64,000 bases of DNA, taken from contig OX465579.1 in NCBI GenBank assembly GCA_950022655.1, positions 179,928,303 to 179,992,302 of the forward strand, written 5' to 3'. The notes under the pieces were generated by a model. That model had not been told where the DNA came from, ran no database searches, and saw only the letters and a list, made by a program, of their open reading frames with translations. Made by a program: the position numbers and the translations under genes. This DNA comes from Alentia gelatinosa. Its lineage: Eukaryota > Annelida > Polychaeta > Phyllodocida > Polynoidae. Numbering within the stretch: the stretch's first letter is position 1; every line of letters starts with the position of its first letter. Shown in pieces: positions 55,257 to 64,000 of this stretch.

Positions 55257-56645
55257 GTTTAAGTAAGGTCAGACACTGTCAGACACTGTTAGGTTTGTGT
55301 ATGACAGGTCAAAGTTTATGTAGGGTCAGACAGTGTTAGGACTGTGTAGGTCAGAGTTTATGTAAGGTCAGACACTGTTAGGACTGTGCAAGTCAGTGTT
55401 ATAAATGTAAGGTCAGACACTGTTAGGTTTGTGTATGACAGGTCAAATTTATGTAAGGTCAGACACTGTTAGGACTGTGTAGGTCAGTGTTTATGTAAGG
55501 TCACGGTTAGATTTGTGTAGGTCAGAGTTTATGTAGGGTCAGACACTGTTTGTGTATGACAGGTCAGAGTTTATGTAGGGTCCGACACTGTTTGTGTGTG
55601 ACAGGTCAGAGTTTATGTAGGGTCCGACACTGTTTGTGTGTGACAGGTCAGAGTTTATGTAGGGTCAGACACTGTTTGTGTATGGCAGGTCAGAGTTTAT
55701 GTAGGGTCCAACACTGTTTGTGTGTGACAGGTCAGAGTTTATGTAGGGTCCGACATTGTTTGTGTGTGACAGGTCAGAGTTTATGTAGGGTCAGACACTG
55801 TTTGTGTATGGCAGGTCAGAGTTTATGTAGGGTCCGACACTGTTTGTGTATGGCAGGTCAGAGTTTATGTAGGGTCCGACACTGTTTGTGTGTGACAGGT
55901 CAGAGTTTATGTAGGGTCCGACACTGTTTGTGTATGGCAGGTCAGAGTTTATGTAGGGTCCGACACTGTTTGTGTGTGACAGGTCAGAGTTTATGTAGGG
56001 TCAGACACTGTTTGTGTATGGCAGGTCAGAGTTTATGTAGGGTCCGACACTGTTTGTGTGTGACAGGTCAGAGTTTATGTAGGGTCCGACATTGTTTGTG
56101 TGTGACAGGTCAGAGTTTATGTAGGGTCAGACACTGTTTGTGTATGGCAGGTCAGAGTTTATGTAGGGTCCGACACTGTTTGTGTATGGCAGGTCAGAGT
56201 TTATGTAGGGTCCGACACTGTTTGTGTGTGACAGGTCAGAGTTTATGTAGGGTCCGACACTGTTTGTGTGTGACAGGTCAGAGTTTATGTAGGGTCAGAC
56301 ACTGTTTGTGTATGGCAGGTCAGAGTTTATGTAGGGTCCGACACTGTTTGTGTGTGACAGGTCAGAGTTTATGTAGGGTCAGACACTGTTTGTGTATGGC
56401 AGGTCAGAGTTTATGTAGGGTCAGACACTGTTTGTGTATGGCAGGTCAGAGTTTATGTAGGGTCCGACACTGTTTGTGTATGGCAGGTCAGAGTTTATGT
56501 AGGGTCCGACACTGTTTGTGTGTGACAGGTCAGAGTTTATGTAGGGTCCGACACTGTTTGTGTGTGACAGGTCAGAGTTTATGTAGGGTCCGACACTGTT
56601 TGTGTGTGACAGGTCAGAGTTTATGTAGGGTCCGACACTGTTTGT
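55257..56645. repeat. Minisatellite, 42 bp unit, about 26 copies plus a degenerate lead-in
   Basis: From about 55545 the unit is TTTGTGTGTGACAGGTCAGA, GTTTATGTAGGGTCCGACAC, TG. Alternatives are GTGTATGGCAGG for GTGTGTGACAGG and AGACA for CGACA. The stretch 55257-55545 holds older, diverged units with TTAGGACTGTGTAGG. The 371-codon frame repeating VTGQSLCRVRHCLC results from the 42-bp period and is not taken as coding. Confidence 0.95.
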
Positions 56646-56659
56646 TTATTGTTCCTCTT

Positions 56660-57000
56660 TGTTGATGCTCATGATATATAGTCACCTCTCATAGAGCTAT
56701 CAACACCTACAATACTACCTCAGGGTGTGTGTGTTTGTTTGGGGGGTGTCTGTGCCTCATCATGTCTATGCCCCTGTGTGTGTATATGAGTTGACGTGCC
56801 TGTCTCGTTACTCACCGTGAGCCACGTATACACCTGACTATGATACAGTTCGGGGTTTACAACACATCTCCGAGGACAAACGAAAGACGACCTACAACTG
56901 CCAATGATATCGTAGCATCATTCTACGCTCTCCATTATTTCACGTTGTAAATCTCGTGTTCGCCGACGACGGAATGATCAGCTGTAGAACGTATACTGTC
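56660..57000. other. Unique stretch, no exon recognised
   Basis: No acceptor with a continuing frame for the 53757 exon could be identified. Confidence 0.35.
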
Positions 57001-57440
57001 ACTCCGTCTCTCTCTCTCCTCTCTCTCTCCTCTCTTTCTCCTCTCTCCCTCTCTCTCTCCTCTCTCTCTACCCTCTCTCTCCTCTCTCTATCCTCTCTCT
57101 CTCCTCTCTCTCTCTCCTCTCTCTCTCTCCTCTCTCTCTCTCTCTCCTCTCTCTCTCTCCTCTCTCTCTATCCTCTCTCTCTCCTCTCTCTACCCTCTCT
57201 CTCCTCTCTCTCTACCCTCTCTCTCTCCTCTCTCCTCTCTCTGTCTCTCTCTGTCTCCTCTCTCTCTACCGTCTCTCAGTATATATATTTCTTTCTTTCC
57301 CTCACTTTTTGCCTCTTCGCATGTCTCCCCTTCCCTTTCTCTCTCTGTCTGTCTCTCTGTCTGCCTCTCTCTACCTCTTTCTCTACCTCTTGTTGTTTCT
57401 CTCACTTTGCATGTCTTTCTCTCTGAGCACGTCCATCTTT
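57001..57440. repeat. CT microsatellite and polypyrimidine tract
   Basis: CTCTCTCTCC and CTCTCTCTACC alternate to about 57280, followed by a looser pyrimidine-rich stretch with CTGTCTGTCTCT. Frames over it are serine/leucine-rich shadows. Confidence 0.93.
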
Positions 57441-58100
57441 TCTTCTCTCTTTATTTCCGGCGCTCTGCCTCTCCTCCTCTCTCGTGTGTCTTGTTCACCT
57501 CCCTGCTCTATTTGTTTATTTCGGCGTGCCTTCTCTCATTGTACACATTCTCCGTCGGTTGAAGCAGTGACCACGGATCTGATCGTCTCACTGAGGTCCT
57601 CCCATACGGGTGTCGCTCTCACCTTTTTATCTCTCCGTCAAAACACTGTAAATAGTCCGTTTCAATTTCACAATCAACAAGTTCGTTTCTGGTTTTTCTG
57701 GTCCTTTATTTGCGCTGTTGTTTCGTCTGCGGAGGTAAAACCGATATGCTTGTGTGATATTGATCCGCAAGAACCAGGCATACATCAGACACAGTAACTA
57801 GTCACATGGTCACCATCAGACCTTTTAGACAAAGATCAATATCTATCAATTTATGTTAAAATCGCCCGCATTGAGCTCACTCTCTACAGAGAAACTGGGC
57901 GCTGTGACCGTAACAATTCATCAGTGATGACTAAAGGCAATAAAAGGGCATTGAAACTGCCTGAACAGGAGAGTTATGTCGTTGAGATCCTCTCTGGGGA
58001 TGGTAGCAATTAACTTTAACAGCGGCGTACCTGCGGCAGCTGATTGTTTTAATATGTGGGACCCTGATCCCTGCGGCACTTGGTGCTACTTTATTATGTC
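57441..58100. other. Unique stretch, no gene recognised
   Basis: The frame running out of the CT tract ends at 57797 without a recognised domain. No feature was assigned. Confidence 0.4.
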
Positions 58101-58104
58101 GAGT

Positions 58105-59362
58105 TTAAACCACTCACTCATTACCTAAATGAGGCTGGCTGTATGTACAAAGACGGACCTGACAGTTTAAACCACTCACCCATTACCTAAATGAGGCTGA
58201 CTCTATGTATAAAGACGCACCTGACAGTTTAAACCACGCACCCATAACTCTAACGGGGCTGACTATATGTATAAAGACGCACCTGACAGTTTAAACCACT
58301 CCCCGATAACTCTAACGGGGCTGACTGTATGTATAAAGACGCACCTGACAGTTTAAACCACTCGCCCATAACTCTAACGAGGCTGACTATATGTACAAAG
58401 ACACACCTGACAGTTTAAACCACTCACCCATTACCTAAATGAGGCTGACTATATCTATAAAGACGCACCTGACAGTTTAAACCACTCCCTGATAACTGTA
58501 ACGGGGCTGACTGTATGTAAAAAGACACACCTGACAGTTTAAACCACTCACCCATAACTCTAACGAGGCTGACTATATGTATAAAGACACACCTGACAGT
58601 TTAAACCACGCACCCATAACTCTAACGGGGCTGACTATATGTATAAAGACACACCTGACAGTTTAAACGACGCACCCATAACTCTAACGGGGCTGACTGT
58701 ATGTACAAAGACACACCTGACAGTTTAAACCACTCACCCATTACCTAAATGAGGCTGACTATATCTATAAAGACGCACCTGACAGTTTAAACCACTCCCC
58801 GATAACTCTAACGGGGCTGACTGTATGTATAAAGACGCACCTGACAGTTTAAACCACTCACCCATAACTCTAACGAGGCTGACTATATGTATAAAGACAC
58901 ACCTGACAGTTTAAACCACGCACCCATAACTCTAACGGGGCTGACTGTATGTATAAAGACGCACCTGACAGTTTAAACCACTCGCCCATAACTCTAACGA
59001 GGCTGACTATATCTATAAAGACGCACCTGACAGTTTAAACCACTCACCCATAACTCAATCGGGGCTGACTGTATGTAAAAAGACGCACCTGACAGTTTAA
59101 ACCACTCACCCATAACTCTAACCGGGCTGGCTGTATGTGTAAAGACGCACCTGACAGTTTAAACCACTCGCCCATAACTCTTACGAGGCTGACTATATGT
59201 ATAAAGACGCACCTGACAGTTTAAACCACTCGCCCACCACTCTAACGGGGCTGACTGTATGTATAAAGACTCACCTGACAGTTTAAACCAGTCGCCCATA
59301 ACTCTAACGGGGCTGACTATATCTATAAAGACGCACCTGACAGTTTGAACCACTCACCCAGG
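58105..59362. repeat. Minisatellite, about 62 bp unit, about 20 copies
   Basis: The unit is GACAGTTTAAACCACTCACC, CATAACTCTAACGGGGCTGA, CTATATGTATAAAGACGCAC, CT. Some units read CATTACCTAAATGAGG instead of CATAACTCTAACGGGG. Almost every unit contains the palindrome GTTTAAAC. Confidence 0.95.
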
Positions 59363-59845
59363 TAAACCAACAGGCCGGCTGTATGTGCGCTGAGTTTTCC
59401 TAGAATGTTGACCTATTGCTCTGTACTTTTGTATTATGATATGGTAAGAATGAAGTCATTTGGAACTAGGCTGTTTTACTGCTGTCTACCTCATTTGAGT
59501 GGTCAACAATAAACCAAAAGTACCAATTTTACCTACACACCCACACCATTCATTATAGAAGTATCTCAGTTGTTGATGATACTACACACTATACCAACTA
59601 TTATGATCTCTCTAAATGTAGTCGTATACAGAAGCTGTGTCTAGCCATGCTCAGTGAGATGTACATAAGAAGCCTGCTTTGATCAGCTGAACGCACTGGG
59701 GTCCTCCCTTCAGATAGAGTCCAGGCTGCCAGGTATCAACAGGATGTGAGACCTTCAGAGTCAGTGATGCTCGGTGGTTGTGTTAAAACAATGTGTTAAA
59801 ACAAGGCTGTGGCTTTGTGGGACCAGCACCAGAATGGCATTCTGG
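59363..59845. other. Unique spacer between two arrays
   Basis: No gene or element end was recognised. ATGTGTTAAAACAA occurs twice in tandem at about 59780-59805. Confidence 0.4.
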
Positions 59846-62800
59846 ATCAGAACTGTGGTGGTGCCGGGATGAGCCTCAGCTGTACCCGACACCCGCCACT
59901 ACAGACGAATAGATCAGAACTGTGGTGGTGCCGGGATGAGCCTCAGCTGTACCCGACACCCGCCACTACAGACGAATAGATCAGAACTGTGGTGGTGCCC
60001 GGGGTGAGAGCTGTACCCGACACCCGCCACTACAGACGAATAGATCAGAACTGTGGTGGTGCCCGGGGTGAGAGCTGTACCCGACACTCGCCCACTACAG
60101 ACGAATAGATCAGAACTGTGGTGGTGCCCGGGGTGAGAGCTGTACCCGACACCCGCCACTACAGACGAATAGATCAGAACTGTGGTGGTGCCCGGGGTGA
60201 GAGCTGTACCCGACACCCGCCACTACAGACGAATAGATCAGAACTGTGGTGGTGCCCGGGGTGAGAGCTGTACCCGACACCCGCCACTACAGACGAATAG
60301 ATCAGAACTGTGGTGGTGCCGGGATGAGAGCTGTACCTGATACCCGCCACTACAGACGAATAGATCAGAACTGTGGTGGTGCCCGGGATGAGAGCTGTAC
60401 CCGACACCCGCCACTACAGACGAATAGATCAGAACTGTGGTGGTGCCCGGTATGAGAGCTGTACCCGACACCCGCCCACTACAGACGAATAGATCAGAAC
60501 TGTGGTGGTGCCCAGGGTGAGAGCTGTACCCGACACCCGCCACTACAGACGAATAGATCAGAACTGTGGTGGTGCCCGGGGTGAGAGCTGTACCCGACAC
60601 CCGCCCACTACAGACGAATAGATCAGAACTGTGGTGGTGCCCGGGATGACAGGTGTACCCGACACTCGCCCACTACAGACGAATAGATCAGAACTGTGGT
60701 GGTGCCCGGGGTGAGAGCTGTACCCGACACCCGCCCACTACAGACGAATAGATCAGAACTGTGGTAGTGCCCAGGATGAGACTCAGCTGTACCCGACACC
60801 CGCCCACTACAGACGAATAGATCAGAACTGTGGTGGTGCCCGGGATTAGAGCTGTACCCGACACCCGCCACTACAGACGAATAGATCAGAACTGTGGTGG
60901 TGCCCGGGTTGAGAGCTGTACCCGACACCCGCCCACTACAGACGAATAGATCAGAACTGTGGTGGTGCCCGGGATGAGAGCTGTACCCGACACCCGCCAC
61001 TACAGACGAATAGATCAGAACTGTGGTGGTGCCCGGGATGAGGCTCAGCTGTACCTGACACCCGCCACTACAGACGAATAGATCAGAACTGTGGTGGTGC
61101 CCGGGATGAGAGCTGTACCCGACACCCGCCACTACAGACGAATAGATCAGAACTGTGGTGGTGCCCGGGATGAGACTCAGCTGTACCCGACACCCGCCCA
61201 CTACAGACGAATAGATCAGAACTGTGGTGGTGCCCGGGATGAGAGCTGTACCCGACACCCGCCACTACAGACGAATAGATCAGAACTGTGGTGGTGCCCG
61301 GGATGAGACTCAGCTGTACCCGACACCCGCCACTACAGACGAATAGATCAGAACTGTGGTGGTGCCCGGAAGGAGCCTCAGCTGTACCCGACACCCGCCA
61401 CTACAGACGAATAGATCAGAACTGTGGTGGTGCCCGGAAGGAGCCTCAGCTGTACCCGACACCCGCCCACTACAGACGAATAGATCAGAACTGTGGTGGT
61501 GCCCGGGATGAGACTCAGCTGTACCCGACACCCGCCCACTACAGACGAATAGATCAGAACTGTGGTGGTGCCCGGGATGGGAGCTGTACCCGACACCCGC
61601 CACTACAGACGAATAGATCAGAACTGTGGTGGTGCCCGGTAGAAGCCTCAGCTGTACCCGACACCCGCCACTACAGACGAATAGATCAGAACTGTGGTGG
61701 TGCCCGGGGTGAGAGCTGTACCTGACACCCGCCACTACAGACGAATAGATCAGAACTGTGGTGGTGCCCGGTAGAAGCCTCAGCTGTACCCGACACCCGC
61801 CACTACAGACGAATAGATCAGAACTGTGGTGGTGCCCGGGGTGAGAGCTGTACCCGACACCCGCCACTACAGACGAATAGATCAGAACTGTGGTGGTGCC
61901 CGGGATGAGACTCAGCTGTACCCGACACCCGCCCACTACAGACGAATAGATCAGAACTGTGGTGGTGCCCGGGATGAGAGCTGTACCCGACATCCGCCAC
62001 TACAGACGAATAGATCAGAACTGTGGTGGTGCCCGGTAGAAGCCTCAGCTGTACCCGACACCCGCCACTACAGACGAATAGATCAGAACTGTGGTGGTGC
62101 CCGGGATGAGAGCTGTACCCGACACCCGCCACCACAGACGAATAGATCAGAACTGTGGTGGTGCCCGGGATGAGACTCAGCTGTACCCGACACCCGCCAC
62201 TACAGACGAATAGATCAGAACTGTGGTGGTGACAGGGATGAGCCTCAGCTGTACCCGACACCCGCCACTACAGACGAATAGATCAGAACTGTGGTGGTGC
62301 CCGGGATGAGACTCAGCTGTACCCGACACCCGCCACTACAGACGAATAGATCAGAACTGTGGTGGTGCCCGGGTTGAGAGCTGTACCCGACACCCGCCAC
62401 TACAGACGAATAGATCAGAACTGTGGTGGTGCCCGGGATGAGAGCTGTACCCGACACCCGCCACTACAGACGAATAGATCAGAACTGTGGTGGTGCCCGG
62501 GATTAGAGCTGTACCCGACACCCGCCACTACAGACGAATAGATCAGAACTGTGGTGGTGCCCGGGGTGAGAGCTGTACCCGACACCTGCCACTACAGACG
62601 AATAGATCAGAACTGTGGTGGTGCCCGGGATTAGAGCTGTACCCGCCCACTACAGACGAATAGATCAGAACTGTGGTGGTGCCCGGGATGAGACTTAGCT
62701 GTACCCGACACCCGCCACTACAGAAGAATAGATCAGAACTGTGGTGGTGCCCGGGATTAGAGCTGTACCCGCCCACTACAGACGAATAGATCAGAACTGT

Positions 62801-63504
62801 GGTGGTGCCCGGGGTGAGAGCTGTACCCGACACCCGCCCACTACAGACGAATAGATCAGAACTGTGGAGGTGCCCGGGGTGAGAGCTGTACCCGACACCC
62901 GCCACTACAGACGAATAGATCAGAACTGTGGTGGTGCCCGGGGTGAGAGCTGTACCCGACACCCGCCACTACAGACGAATAGATCAGAACTGTGGTGGTG
63001 CCCGGGATTAGACTCAGCTCTACCCGACACCCGCCACTACAGACGAATAGATCAGAACTGTGGTGGTGCCCGGGTTGAGAGCTGTACCCGACACCCGCCA
63101 CTACAGACGAATAGATCAGAACTGTGGTGGTGCCCGGGATGAGAGCTGTACCCGACACCCGCCACTACAGACGAATAGATCAGAACTGTGGTGGTGCCCG
63201 GGTTGAGAGCTGTACCCGACACCCGCCACTACAGACGAATAGATCAGAACTGTGGTGGTGCCCGGGATGAGAGCTGTACCCGACACCCGCCACTACAGAC
63301 GAATAGATCAGAACTGTGGTGGTGCCCGGTATGAGAGCTGTACCCGACACCCGCCCACTACAGACGAATAGATCAGAACTGTGGTGGTGCCCGGGTTGAG
63401 AGCTGTACCCGACACCCGCCACTACAGACGAATAGATCAGAACTGTGGTGGTGCCCGGGATGAGAGCTGTACCCGACACCCGCCACCACAGACGAACAGA
63501 CCGT
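59846..63504. repeat. Minisatellite, 63-69 bp unit, about 57 copies
   Basis: The unit is GATCAGAACTGTGGTGGTGC, CCGGGATGAGAGCTGTACCC, GACACCCGCCACTACAGACG, AATA. Two independent length variants occur: GAGAGCTG versus GAGACTCAGCTG or GAGCCTCAGCTG, and CGCCACT versus CGCCCACT. Two units lack GACACC. Rare types (GGAAGGAGCC, GGTAGAAGCC) appear in pairs or triplets, indicating local copying of neighbouring units. Confidence 0.97.
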
Positions 63505-64000
63505 GACGTTTTAGACCGATTCACGGAATGATGTTCAGACGACTTTCTGATCGGCTAAAGGCGGGGTACTGGAGGGTCATGTGAACAGGTTAACGTCCGG
63601 AGATGAGACGCACTGTAATGGAAAGAGACATTATGACATGACCATGTCATATTGAGTTTACTTCACTGTGTTATATGTAAACTAAAGGATACCAGTTACC
63701 CAGCAATGCCAAAGCCAGTAGATGAGAAAGAATAATTACATCTATAATCAAATTATTTATCTTTTATATTCTTCATTTAATCAGATTTTTACTGTGCTCT
63801 ACTTTTCCGATACCTTCATGCTGGACGTAATAATAACAAGCGAATCAAACCAAATTCTCAAGGAAGTGCAAGATTTTCAGAATGGTGTAAAATAGAAAAC
63901 TTAGTAAACCTACGCAAAGCTAATAGAACATGTTGGATGTAAATTTACCCAAACACATTTCTTAACAGATAATGAGGATTCTGTTATCTCTAAAGGGGGA
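63505..64000. other. AT-rich unique end of the window
   Basis: No gene, repeat or element end was seen in the last 500 bases. Confidence 0.4.

Noticed and set aside
55550..56665. 371-codon frame repeating VTGQSLCRVRHCLC (cysteine-rich)
   Set aside because: Product of the exact 42-bp period. It ends when the array ends, and its cysteines come from GTGTGTGT runs, not a conserved fold.
57001..57440. Serine/leucine-rich membrane protein frame
   Set aside because: Translation of a CT microsatellite.

Overview
The window looks like nuclear DNA of an animal, most plausibly a marine invertebrate (mollusc-like or cephalochordate-like; the sequence alone does not settle it). There are no operons or ribosome-binding sites and no long unique reading frames. 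The candidate gene pieces are short exons ending in GT donors, and the mobile DNA is of eukaryotic type: non-autonomous DNA transposons, a tRNA-headed SINE and a decayed non-LTR reverse transcriptase. The long reading frames (up to about 529 codons) all lie in tandem arrays and are by-products of repeat units whose length, or a small multiple of it, is divisible by three.

About thirty different minisatellite arrays, with units of 14 to about 97 bp and up to about 79 copies, fill a little over half of the 64 kb. Almost every array has its own unit sequence. The largest are a poly-G array (1.2-3.5 kb), a 97-bp array (10.25-12.45 kb), a second poly-G array (13.7-17.7 kb), a 54-bp array (19.0-20.4 kb), a mixed 56/35-bp array (24.2-25.9 kb), a 51-bp array (34.6-38.7 kb), a 42-bp array (55.3-56.6 kb) and a 64-bp array (59.8-63.5 kb). 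Several carry higher-order duplications of many units.

Between the arrays lie nested transposons. A CACTA-like family with ends CACTGCACGAAA has three copies (5560-6478, 46833-47874, 48960-51036), each with a perfect 3-bp target duplication (TAA, CAA, TAT). The first sits inside an element with ends G(C/A)CCTGTTT flanked by CCTGG. Two more copies of that host element, each containing a tRNA-headed SINE, lie at 40.5-42.5 kb inside another tandem repeat. The second CACTA-like copy sits inside an element with ends GGGACCTGTTTCACTAG. The third contains two long palindromes, one of which belongs to a family also present at 39.25-39.40 kb. A separate element with 32-bp perfect terminal inverted repeats (44183-44607) splits a minisatellite.

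Gene evidence is thin. The best candidate is a first coding exon at 53757-53986 (+), in a CpG-rich stretch, with a YY1-like start context, a predicted signal peptide and a consensus CAG|GTGAGT donor. Its putative intron starts directly with minisatellites. A second candidate is a very short first exon at 29365-29398 (+), behind NRF1-like and ETS-like sites as is common for nuclear genes of mitochondrial proteins. Two CTCF-consensus-like motifs (17913-17924 and 28821-28833) and an E-box/CCAAT cluster (7047-7072) lie in unique gaps. No rRNA, functional tRNA or CRISPR array was seen.
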